Assembly: GCA_013003715.1 (NCBI GenBank)
Contig: JABDIN010000105.1
Location: forward strand, 1 to 43,306
Length of the DNA: 43,306 nucleotides
Direction: 5' to 3'
Origin: Desulfobacteraceae bacterium
GTDB lineage: Bacteria; Desulfobacterota; Desulfobacteria; Desulfobacterales; Desulfosarcinaceae
Shown here: positions 25,925-33,939 of the stretch, piece after piece
Layout of the letters: each line of letters starts with the position of its first letter
How positions within the stretch are numbered: the first letter of the stretch is position 1
Program-made: the position numbers and the translations under genes
The notes under the pieces: model-generated
What the model was told of the DNA's origin: nothing
Database searches by the model: none
What the model saw: the letters and a program-made list of their open reading frames with translations, nothing else

Positions 25925-28657
25925 CTATCCGGCAATGCTCTGCCCGTCGGGGATCGGCCCAAAGGTCTGTTCCGAAATGGCGGCCTGTTCCGCTCTGTGT
26001 ATGGCCGGAAATCCCGTGGCGGGGCTGGGCGCCGCCTTTCGCCCCACATAGTTGAGCTGCCGTCCGATGATAGATTCAATCCGCGGCCGGATATAAGTCC
26101 ACGCTCCCATATTTTCGGGCTCTTCCTGCACCCACACCCAGTGGCCGGCCTTTTTATACTTTTCAGCATATCCGCCCAGGACAGCTTCCGGAAAGGGATA
26201 CATCTGCTCGACACGGATGATGGCCGCGTCCGAGGATTTGAGTTTTTGACGATGCTGTATCAATTGGTAATAAATTTTACCACTGCAAAAAATAACCTGC
26301 CGTACCCGGTTCGGTTGGTCCGGATCTCCCAGAACCGGTTCGAATGTGCCTGTTGTGAGATCCTCCAGCCGGGACACAGCTGCGGGCAGTCGCAGGAGGC
26401 TTTTGGGCGTCATCAGGACCAGGGGCACCCGGTAAGGCGCCAGTGCCTGTCGTCGCAGCAGATGAAAGTACTGGGCGGGGGTGGTGAGATTGCACACCTG
26501 GATATTGTCGTCCGCAGCCAATTGAAGAAAACGTTCGAGGCGGGCGCTGGAATGTTCCGGCCCTAACCCTTCCCAGCCGTGGGGCAACAGCATGACCAGG
26601 CCGTTGGCCCGCTGCCATTTGGATTGAGCCCCGGCAATGAACAGGTCGATAATGCCCTGGGCATTGTTGGCGAAATCTCCGAATTGGGCTTCCCACAGGG
26701 TGAGACCGGCGGCCATGGCGGCGGCATACCCGTAATCAAAACCCAGAACACCGGTTTCGGCCAGCAGGCTGTTGAACACGTCGAATCCGGCCTGACCATC
26801 GGACAGATGGTTCAGGGGCGTATACGGTTCACCTGTCTCTCGGTGATACAACACACTATGCCGGTGGCTGAAAGTGCCCCGGGCGCAATCCTGTCCGCTC
26901 AATCGGATGGGGATCCCTTGTTCGAGCAATGACCCGAAGGCCAGGCTCTCGGCGTTGGCCCAGTCAAGCCCTTCACCCGATTCCACGGCGGCAAGCCGTT
27001 TTTTGATTAAATTGATCAATTTGCGGTGGGGTTGAAATTTCGCGGGGACGGTATTCAAAAGGGTTGCCAGGCGCAGGAGATCCTTTGATGGCACCGCCGT
27101 ATCCACTGCGTCGGCGGCGTATCGGCCCGTGATATTATCCCAATTTTCGTAGAAACGGTTTTCGGGAAACGGGCAGGTGGTGCCGTGGATCCGCAGGTAG
27201 GCGTCGTCGATGGTGTGGTTGACTTCGGTGATGAACGCTTCCACCATTTGTTCATCCATGATCTTTTCTTCCAGCAACTGGTCGGCAAACAATTTATACA
27301 CCGGCGGCCGTTCATGGATGCGGTCGTACATGGTGGGCTGGGTGAAATAAGGTTCGTCGCCTTCATTGTGACCGTACCGCCGGTAGCAGACCAGATCAAT
27401 CACGACGTCCTTGTGAAAGGTGTTCCGATAGGCCGCCGCCAGGTCTGCGGCATGGGCCACCGACACCGGATCTTCTCCATGAACATGAAAAATAGGCACC
27501 ATGAGCATCTTGGCCACATCCGTCGAGTACCGGGTGGATCTGGCATCTTCAGGCAGGGTGGTATAACCGATCTGGTTGTTGATGATAATGTGAATGGTCC
27601 CGCCCACGGTATATCCTCTCAATTGGGACATGTTCAAGGTTTCCGCGACCACCCCCTGACCCGCAAAGGCCGCGTCTCCGTGAATGAGCAGCGGCACCAC
27701 TTTATTTCTGTCCGTATCGTCAAGTATTTCCTGGCGGGCTCTGCAAAATCCGATCACCACCGGATCCACGGCTTCCAGGTGGCTTGGATTGTTCATCAGG
27801 TAAATCCGCAGCGCCCGGCCGGCCGCGGTTTCAATGTCCGACAGGTACCCGTTGTGATATTTGACATCTCCGGCGCCGGTGAGCTGATCCGGATCATAGC
27901 AGCTTTCGAACTCACCGAATATGTCGTCATAGGATTTTCCCAAAATGTGTGTCTGGACGTTCAAGCGTCCGCGATGGGCCATGCCGAGAATGATTTCACG
28001 GCACCCGTTTTCCGTGACCCGGTTCAACACCGTGTCTAATAGCGGCAGCAGACTGTCACCGCCTTCCAGTGAAAAACGGGTGACGCCGACAAATTTTTTA
28101 TTGAGATATTGCTCAAACGTCCAGGCTGAGCACACCTTTTTAAAAATCCTGATTTTAGTTTCCGGAGAAAACGCCGGTATATTCCGGACGGGTTCCATAC
28201 GTTGCTGAAGCCATCGGCGCTCGTTCGGATCCTGCAAGTGCATGTATTCAACCCCGATGTTCCGGCAATATGTCTGTTTGAGATGCTGCACAATCTCTTT
28301 CAGTGAGGCGCGGGGGGCGGCGGTGACACCCATGGTGTCAAATTCCGTGTCCAGATCAGCGGTGCTGAGACCGAATTCCGAAAACGCCAGCAGCGGATGC
28401 TCCGTCGGACAGGATGACAGGGGATCCATGCAGGCTAATAGATGGCCCAAATCGCGATAGGCATTCACCAATGCCGCCAGGCCCGATTGATTGTCCGGAA
28501 TGTCGGCCCGGGTTCCGGTCGCAGGTTTGCCCTGCCGTCCCAATTCAAAACCGTTGAAAAAAAATTGCCAGTCCGTGCTAACGGATTTCGGATCGGTCTT
28601 CCATTTTTGGTATTGCGCATCAATATAGTGGTGGTTCCACGTTTCTGGTACAGCCAT
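25925..28657 (-). CDS. sucA: 2-oxoglutarate dehydrogenase E1 component
   Basis: The thiamine-diphosphate E1 that decarboxylates 2-oxoglutarate in the citric acid cycle; 910 residues, the usual length. The N-terminus has the E2-binding-type stretch (WNHHYIDAQYQKWKTDP). TPP-binding sequences are visible: HGDAAFAGQGVVAETLNMSQL and INNQIGYTT. The C-terminal half has LLPHGWEGLGPEHSSARLERFLQ, as in other SucA. The frame can start at TTG 28666, but the ATG at 28657 is preferred because GAGG lies at a suitable distance upstream. It is the first gene of the operon and has a promoter and structured leader at 28688-28834. Confidence 0.97.
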   Translation of the reverse strand: MAVPETWNHHYIDAQYQKWKTDPKSVSTDWQFFFNGFELGRQGKPATGTRADIPDNQSGLAALVNAYRDLGHLLACMDPLSSCPTEHPLLAFSEFGLSTADLDTEFDTMGVTAAPRASLKEIVQHLKQTYCRNIGVEYMHLQDPNERRWLQQRMEPVRNIPAFSPETKIRIFKKVCSAWTFEQYLNKKFVGVTRFSLEGGDSLLPLLDTVLNRVTENGCREIILGMAHRGRLNVQTHILGKSYDDIFGEFESCYDPDQLTGAGDVKYHNGYLSDIETAAGRALRIYLMNNPSHLEAVDPVVIGFCRARQEILDDTDRNKVVPLLIHGDAAFAGQGVVAETLNMSQLRGYTVGGTIHIIINNQIGYTTLPEDARSTRYSTDVAKMLMVPIFHVHGEDPVSVAHAADLAAAYRNTFHKDVVIDLVCYRRYGHNEGDEPYFTQPTMYDRIHERPPVYKLFADQLLEEKIMDEQMVEAFITEVNHTIDDAYLRIHGTTCPFPENRFYENWDNITGRYAADAVDTAVPSKDLLRLATLLNTVPAKFQPHRKLINLIKKRLAAVESGEGLDWANAESLAFGSLLEQGIPIRLSGQDCARGTFSHRHSVLYHRETGEPYTPLNHLSDGQAGFDVFNSLLAETGVLGFDYGYAAAMAAGLTLWEAQFGDFANNAQGIIDLFIAGAQSKWQRANGLVMLLPHGWEGLGPEHSSARLERFLQLAADDNIQVCNLTTPAQYFHLLRRQALAPYRVPLVLMTPKSLLRLPAAVSRLEDLTTGTFEPVLGDPDQPNRVRQVIFCSGKIYYQLIQHRQKLKSSDAAIIRVEQMYPFPEAVLGGYAEKYKKAGHWVWVQEEPENMGAWTYIRPRIESIIGRQLNYVGRKAAPSPATGFPAIHRAEQAAISEQTFGPIPDGQSIAG

Positions 28658-28687
28658 GGGTGTCAACCTCTTGTTTTACACGTATCG

Positions 28688-28767
28688 CCGAACGTGGCCG
28701 CGCCCTGCCGGGAAAAAGCCGCACCTTCCCGTAGCAGGCGTTTTGGGGTCAGTTGCCGGTCGTTCGG
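28688..28767 (-). promoter_or_regulatory. Candidate structured RNA leader of sucA
   Basis: Within the inferred 5' UTR, CCGAACG (28688-28694) pairs with CGTTCGG (28761-28767) as a closing stem. Inside it, an 11-bp hairpin is formed by 28704-28714 and 28726-28738, with a 2-base bulge (32-33). I could not match it to a named class. The sucA and sucA-II RNA motifs of proteobacteria are known, but I cannot show identity. Confidence 0.4.
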
Positions 28768-28806
28768 AATCGTCAATGATAAGGAACCGATGACTAACAT
28801 ACAACA

Positions 28807-28834
28807 ATTATTAGAATTGTCGGCAGAGTGTCAA
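28807..28834 (-). promoter_or_regulatory. Sigma70-type promoter of the suc operon
   Basis: On the minus strand, TTGACA (28834-28829), a 16-bp spacer and AATAAT (28812-28807, five of six consensus bases) give a near-consensus promoter about 150 bp before sucA. The -10 overlaps an ACAATT/AATTGT inverted repeat (28804-28809/28815-28820), a possible operator. The predicted start near 28800 puts the stem-loop leader inside the transcript. Confidence 0.6.
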
Positions 28835-29155
28835 TTGTAAATATTATGCTTGACAAGATCTGCCGGACAAACTTAACTGGAATACACGGTAGAAACCTCG
28901 AGTTATTATTGTCCACGATTCCGGCACCCTGTCGTATCCGACGCGCTTCTGCTGGGACGGCTCCCGCGTTTGCTTTTTTCTGACACCCGGTTACCCATCG
29001 TCCAGTGTTCGACCACCTGCTCCCGAACTTTACTCAGCGCAGCCGTCACTTTTAAATGTCTCTTCAGCGGCAGGCGGTAAACAACCACCTTGCCCATTGA
29101 TGTTTATTGCCATATCCGTCACTTGAAAACCGCCTCAATCGCGAAAGGAGGGCGC

Positions 29156-29620
29156 ATGGATAACCCCAGGATATTATTGCCCTATAATTTCAGTATCACC
29201 GACAAAAAAGGCTTGAATTTTCTCATCAGCACCTATGCCCACAGAACCGACCTGCTCATTACCCTATTTTACGCTTACACCCCATTGCCGGAATTGGATG
29301 TGCGGTCAAATCCGGAATTATTGAAAATGATGGAGGGTGTCACCTATCTGTCCACCGAGTTGAATGAAAAGGAGAAGGGCTTGCAGGATGCGCGGTTAAT
29401 GCTCGTGGAAAACGGCATACATGAGACCTGTGTGGACTATTATTTCAAGAAAAAAATAAGATCCACGTCCGATGAAATTATCGATGCGGTAAAGAACCGC
29501 GGTTATAATGTACTGGTTCTCAGCGGAAAACCCGGACGGCGCACCCAATTTTTTACCCGTGCCATACATACCAAGGTTTTATCCGTGCTGAACAAGGTCA
29601 CCGTGTGTATTGCCATATGA
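29156..29620 (+). CDS. Universal-stress-protein-like small protein
   Basis: A 154-residue protein resembling the UspA alpha/beta fold: an N-terminal strand (RILLPYNFS), a helical segment, and C-terminal sequence GYNVLVLSGKPGRRTQFFTRAIHTKVLSV that is similar to the Usp G-x2-G-x9-G(S/T) region, although the nucleotide loop is imperfect. It is therefore more likely a non-ATP-binding relative. The frame opens at 29090, but AAAGGAGG sits before the ATG at 29156. It starts a three-gene signalling set with a GAF protein and a PAS-LuxR regulator. Confidence 0.7.
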   Translation: MDNPRILLPYNFSITDKKGLNFLISTYAHRTDLLITLFYAYTPLPELDVRSNPELLKMMEGVTYLSTELNEKEKGLQDARLMLVENGIHETCVDYYFKKKIRSTSDEIIDAVKNRGYNVLVLSGKPGRRTQFFTRAIHTKVLSVLNKVTVCIAI

Positions 29621-29675
29621 TCGTTCGCGGAATCTTTTTACCTTTGATCCACCCAAGCATGAAAGGAGATGACAC

Positions 29676-30269
29676 ATGGCTTCTGATATAAAAATAGGTA
29701 TTGATATCTTCAAGGCCGTTACGCGATCCATTGCTCACTCAGAAGATCTTGAAGTCATGAGCAACCATATGACCCAGCTCCTGGTGGCGGCGCTGGATAT
29801 AAAAGGATGCGCCATTTTTGTTCTCAATCCCGTGAGTGAAGAGCTGGAAATTTTGGCCAGTTTCGGACTCAGTGCCAAATATCTTTCCAAAGGTCCTTTA
29901 AGTGCTCCGAAAAGCATCAATGACACTTTCCGCGGCAAAGCCGTTATTATTCCGGACGTGGAGAAGGACAACAAACTTCAGTACCCGGAAGAAGCAAAAA
30001 AAGAAGGCATTGCAGCGTTGGTTTCTTTGCCCATTGTTTTTTTGGATGAGGTCATCGGGGTCTTGCGTCTTTACCACTATCAAGCCTGGCAGGTTTCGGA
30101 CCAGGACATGGATTCGTTGAAATTATTGTCCGATAATATCGGACTGGCCATGACCTATACGCGTTTTCGAAATGCTGTGTATTCAATCGGTGAAATCATC
30201 GGCGACACTTTTCAGATTCAATTGTCACCGAATTTATCCAAATCCATTGGCGGAAATCACTCCGGATAG
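29676..30269 (+). CDS. GAF-domain protein
   Basis: A 197-residue protein that is essentially one GAF domain (about residues 12-165), with the characteristic VMSNHMTQLLVAALDIKGCAIFVL start, the PLSAPKSINDTFRGKAVIIPDV middle and ALVSLPIVFLDEVIGVLRLYH strands, then a short C-terminal helix. GAF domains sense small molecules or redox; there is no output domain, so it should act as a partner. A strong AAAGGAGA precedes the ATG. It sits 55 bp after the USP-like gene. Confidence 0.85.
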   Translation: MASDIKIGIDIFKAVTRSIAHSEDLEVMSNHMTQLLVAALDIKGCAIFVLNPVSEELEILASFGLSAKYLSKGPLSAPKSINDTFRGKAVIIPDVEKDNKLQYPEEAKKEGIAALVSLPIVFLDEVIGVLRLYHYQAWQVSDQDMDSLKLLSDNIGLAMTYTRFRNAVYSIGEIIGDTFQIQLSPNLSKSIGGNHSG

Positions 30270-30300
30270 TTGAATCGGCAGTTGAAAAAAAAGGGGCTAA

Positions 30301-31425
30301 ATGGTATCCTGTGTGCTAAAAATGCCTAACCGAGGGTGTTCCGCCATGGCAAAAACACGCACGACTGAAGCGTCTGTCTCCCAGGTTCACGTTGATGATG
30401 GATCTATGACAACTCATTTCCCGCCACCTTCCCGCACCATCGAAATCCATGGCCGTCCGTCTGCCGCCGCCGCTGGGAATTTCGGTCATCTTTTCCCCCA
30501 AATGCCTGATATCCTTTACCGATTGGATTTAAACGGGCATATTTCATGGATTAAAGACCCCTCCAGACTCATGGGGTGCGGTTCATCCTTTTTTATCGGG
30601 AAACATTTTAAAACATTTATCCATCGTGACGATACGGACCGGATGATGAATTCTTTTTTTGCAGCGGTTGAAGCGAAAATACCTTCGGTCCGGCGGGAGC
30701 AATTTCGTCTGGTAACCGTAGAAAAGAAGGTGTTATGGATTGAGGTAACGGCATTCACCACGTTTGACGAAAAGGATAATTTCATTTGTGAGGAGGGTAT
30801 TTGCAGGGATATCACCGAGCATATCGAGATTAAAAAAGCATTGATGAGGGTCCACTCCGAACTCGAGGAAAAGGTGCTGGCCCGCAACAAGGAATTGTTG
30901 GTGGCCAATAAAGAGCTTCAGAACGAAATCAAGGAAAGAATGGAGACGGAACGCAAACTCCGTCAACGGGAAGCGGAACTTGAAAGCGAAAAACTAAATC
31001 TCCAGGAGGCAAATACCACACTGCGGGTGCTGCTGCAGAAACGTACCGAGGACCGCCGCAGGCTTGAAGTAGAGATCCTGCATAATATCAAAAATCTGGT
31101 GTTACCGTACGTCCAGAAAATTCAGTCAAAACCGCTGACCCGTTCGCAACAGACTTATCTGGGAATCCTGAGCGCGAATCTGGATGAAGTTGCCACGGCT
31201 TTCTCCAGAAAACTGTCCCTTGCGTATTTTGATTTATCCCCATCTGAAATCCGGGTTGCCCACTTGATCAAAAAGGGGGTGCCCACCCGAAGAATCGCCG
31301 AAAGGCTCAATTTGTCAATTCGCACTGTTGATGCATACCGGGGCAGTATCCGGCGAAAGCTTCGTATTAACAATAGAAGCGTGAATCTGCGGACCTTTTT
31401 ATTGGCCATGAGTCAGCAGGGCTGA
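30301..31425 (+). CDS. PAS-domain LuxR-type transcriptional regulator
   Basis: A 374-residue regulator. Residues about 65-175 form a PAS domain (LPDILYRLDLNGHISWIK-like start, then the GICRDITEHIEIKKAL PAC end), followed by a charged coiled coil (about 176-260), a bridging helix region, and a C-terminal LuxR helix-turn-helix (about 310-372: LSPSEIRVAHLIKKG ... RRIAERLNLSIRTVDAYRGSI). This PAS / coiled-coil / LuxR layout is common in Desulfobacterota. The ATG at 30301 has AAGGGG upstream; an internal ATG at 30346 has a weaker site. It follows the GAF protein by 31 bp and may control this set or a nearby target. Confidence 0.88.
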   Translation: MVSCVLKMPNRGCSAMAKTRTTEASVSQVHVDDGSMTTHFPPPSRTIEIHGRPSAAAAGNFGHLFPQMPDILYRLDLNGHISWIKDPSRLMGCGSSFFIGKHFKTFIHRDDTDRMMNSFFAAVEAKIPSVRREQFRLVTVEKKVLWIEVTAFTTFDEKDNFICEEGICRDITEHIEIKKALMRVHSELEEKVLARNKELLVANKELQNEIKERMETERKLRQREAELESEKLNLQEANTTLRVLLQKRTEDRRRLEVEILHNIKNLVLPYVQKIQSKPLTRSQQTYLGILSANLDEVATAFSRKLSLAYFDLSPSEIRVAHLIKKGVPTRRIAERLNLSIRTVDAYRGSIRRKLRINNRSVNLRTFLLAMSQQG

Positions 31426-31500
31426 ACCGGCCGGCCGCGCACCCGGCCATATCGCCCCCGCAACTTCCTACGGCGGACAGGTGCGTCAGGTCGTCCGGAC

Positions 31501-31785
31501 TCAAGGGTTTTGATTGGACAGGGGAGCCACTATTTCGGTAAGTTTTTCCAACTGCCTGCGCAATTCATCGAGTTTCGCCTCCATCATAAAGCCGAGCACA
31601 GCCATGCGCTGTTGGGGACCACCGGCTTTATTCAGTACACGATCAATCTCTTCCTGATAGCAAAGAAGATCCGGGTTTTGCTGTAAAAATCGATCCCTTT
31701 GTGCAACGGCACGGGATAGCGCTTCATTTCGTGATTCGGGCCTGATCTGCCGATCGTGATCTTCAGGTTTGAACTGTCGCCCCAT
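31501..31785 (-). CDS. Small conserved-looking hypothetical protein
   Basis: A 94-residue, highly charged, helical protein (ALSRAVAQRDRFLQQNPDLL, then DRVLNKAGGPQQRMAVLGFMM). It has no membrane helix or catalytic motif, and I recognise no family with certainty. The frame is open to 31887, but the ATG at 31785 is the credible start because GGAGG lies 7 bases before it. The predicted heptad-like C-terminal helix (EAKLDELRRQLEKLTEIV) suggests oligomerisation or partner binding. Confidence 0.6.
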   Translation of the reverse strand: MGRQFKPEDHDRQIRPESRNEALSRAVAQRDRFLQQNPDLLCYQEEIDRVLNKAGGPQQRMAVLGFMMEAKLDELRRQLEKLTEIVAPLSNQNP

Positions 31786-31923
31786 GTTATCCTCCATTAT
31801 AGCATGAACCTGATATCTCAATAACACACTTATCATGGACTGACAACACTGCTGAACACGATGATAATGCCCAATTAAAAATGACAAATATCAAATGAAA
31901 GGTATTCTGCCGATTTTTTATTT

Positions 31924-31942
31924 CCGGTATTACCGGCTTTTT
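31924..31942. terminator. Weak stem followed by T-run
   Basis: CCGGT-ATT-ACCGG followed by CTTTTT on the plus strand could end a plus-strand transcript. It lies downstream of ClC on the minus strand, where it lacks a U-tract in the right place. Confidence 0.3.
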
Positions 31943-31994
31943 ACAAAACAGATAACATGCCGTCATTTGTCATTGTTGCTGAAGACGCAACGTG

Positions 31995-33764
31995 TTATCT
32001 GCTGTCCGCTTCGGAGGCCAGCGAATGCTGCATGACGGCTTTGTTGTAGGTCCGGATGATATCCCGCCGGCTTAACACCCCGAGAAGCCTGCCGGGATCA
32101 TCCGGATCGACCACGGGAAGAATTGAAAAATCACCGCGGGTGATAATTTCAAGGGCCTGGAACAAGTTGTCCGCCGTGGTGACCGTGACCACATCGGCGG
32201 AGGCAATATCTTTGGCCACCACGAGATCTTTTAAATCTTCATCAAATAAGGCGGATTGGTAATCGATGAATGACAGGATACCGGTAATTCGGCCATTGGT
32301 GTCCAAAATGGGGAAACTATTGTATTTGCTCTTGGATATTTTTTCGGACAATCCGCCCAGCGACAACCCTTCGGGTATGGTTTCCACCCGGCGGTTCATC
32401 ACTTCTTCCACGCTGAGGGCTTTTAATATATTCACCTCTTTGCCGGCACGGATATCAACCCCCCGCCGTACGAGTTTGAGGGTATAGATGGACTCTTTCA
32501 GCAGGCGCCGTCCGGTCAGGCAACTGACGATGCAGGCCACCATCAGGGGAAGGATGATACGGTATTCACCGGTCATTTCAAACAGCATCAGGATGGCGGT
32601 GATCGGACCTTGGGTTGTGGCACTCACCACCGCACCCATGCCCACAATGGCGTATGCCCCGGGGGATGCCGTGATACCGGGAAATTGCTGATGGATGATG
32701 GTGCCCAGAAATCCTCCGGTCACGGCGCCCAAGAACAGCGACGGGGCGAATATGCCGCCGGAACCCCCGGATCCGATGGTGACGGAGGTGGCCATGATCT
32801 TCACCAGAATTAATAACAGCAGTATGGAAATGGGTATTTGCTGTGCCAGTGTCATATCGATGGTCCCATAACCCACCCCCAGAATGTGGGGGAAAACCAG
32901 AGCCGTTACCCCCAGTATCAACCCGCCGAGCAAACCTTTCAGAATTTCGGGAATCGGAATGCGATCGAAACCGTCTTCGATGAGATACAGGACCCGTGTG
33001 AAGACAACACCCACGGCACCGCACAAGATCCCCAGCGTCACATAGAAAGGGAATTCCCAGGCACTGACCAGTTCATAGGCCGGAACGATGAAGGCGGGGA
33101 AATCCCCTAGAAAGTGCCGGGATATGGCAGTGGCCACCACTGAAGAAATAACAATGGGACTGAATGTCGCCACGGCAAAGTCCCCAAGAATAATTTCCAG
33201 AGAAAACATGGCACCGGCAATCGGTGCATTGAAGGTGGCGGCAATACCGGCCGCGGCGCCGCAACCCACCAATGTTCGCATTCGATCACCGGAGACTTTC
33301 AGCAATTGGCCGATGGTGGATCCGATGGCTGAACCGATCTGGACAATGGGCCCCTCACGTCCCACGGAGCCGCCGGTCCCAATGCAGATGGCCGATGCCA
33401 GGGATTTCACCAGTACCAGGCGTTTTCGAATAATGCCGCCCTTGAGAGCGACCGCTTCCATTACTTCTGGAACACCGTGCCCCTTTGCTTCCCGGGCCCA
33501 GAAATAGACCATGGTGCTGACGATGATGCCGCCTGCGGCCGGCACCCAGAATTTGGCATACCAAGGCAAGGTCTGTACCAGGTGAAGCAGCTCGGTGTGA
33601 TCACCGTATGCCAATCGTTGGAATAAATTGATCAAGTGCCGGAAGGCCACCGCACCGAATCCGCCGGCAATGCCCACGATGACAGCCAAGCCGACCATGA
33701 TGGATTGCTCTCCGAGCCGGATGCGATGAAGTTGCAGACGTTTATGAAGAAACCGAAGGTCCAT
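31995..33764 (-). CDS. ClC chloride transporter with C-terminal CBS pair
   Basis: A 589-residue membrane protein of the ClC family. Motifs: KGHGVPE (residues 94-100) where Escherichia coli ClC has GSGIPE; GSVGREGP with the gating Glu137; GSGGSGGIFAP (331-341); and Tyr371 in GAYAIVGMGAVV, the anion-site tyrosine. The position of the internal proton glutamate (E203 in E. coli ClC) aligns with Ile191. Two CBS domains occupy about residues 450-580 and may bind nucleotides. AAAGGA sits 6 bases before the ATG. Whether it exchanges protons or acts as a channel is not settled by sequence. Confidence 0.93.
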   Translation of the reverse strand: MDLRFLHKRLQLHRIRLGEQSIMVGLAVIVGIAGGFGAVAFRHLINLFQRLAYGDHTELLHLVQTLPWYAKFWVPAAGGIIVSTMVYFWAREAKGHGVPEVMEAVALKGGIIRKRLVLVKSLASAICIGTGGSVGREGPIVQIGSAIGSTIGQLLKVSGDRMRTLVGCGAAAGIAATFNAPIAGAMFSLEIILGDFAVATFSPIVISSVVATAISRHFLGDFPAFIVPAYELVSAWEFPFYVTLGILCGAVGVVFTRVLYLIEDGFDRIPIPEILKGLLGGLILGVTALVFPHILGVGYGTIDMTLAQQIPISILLLLILVKIMATSVTIGSGGSGGIFAPSLFLGAVTGGFLGTIIHQQFPGITASPGAYAIVGMGAVVSATTQGPITAILMLFEMTGEYRIILPLMVACIVSCLTGRRLLKESIYTLKLVRRGVDIRAGKEVNILKALSVEEVMNRRVETIPEGLSLGGLSEKISKSKYNSFPILDTNGRITGILSFIDYQSALFDEDLKDLVVAKDIASADVVTVTTADNLFQALEIITRGDFSILPVVDPDDPGRLLGVLSRRDIIRTYNKAVMQHSLASEADSR

Positions 33765-33939
33765 TGGCTGTCCTTTGTCGGATTTTTATGGGTATAGAAT
33801 ACAAATTGAGAGTCATCGTTTTTTATATTATACAGCGGCCGAATGTCAATTCGACCCTGACGGTTTTTAAAGACAGGGTGTACGAATCGATATTTTTACC
33901 AGGAATGAATCAGGTCCTGATGAAAAGCATCGGATGCCT

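Larger units (their letters stand above)
28658..29155. other. 498-bp divergent region between suc operon and USP-like gene
   Basis: Contains the suc promoter and leader on the minus strand. On the plus strand a TTGACA (28850-28855) with a weak TTAACT 17 bp later could drive the USP-like gene. A 63-codon minus-strand frame (28906-29097) has no ribosome site or family, and I do not call it. Confidence 0.5.

Noticed and set aside
27185-28039. Long open frame (284 codons) antisense to sucA
   Set aside because: It lies opposite a fully supported sucA reading frame and its translation resembles no family. Long antisense frames are common in moderately GC-rich coding DNA.
28906-29097. 63-codon minus-strand ORF between suc operon and USP-like gene
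   Set aside because: No ribosome site upstream and a basic, Ser/Arg-rich tail typical of chance frames.
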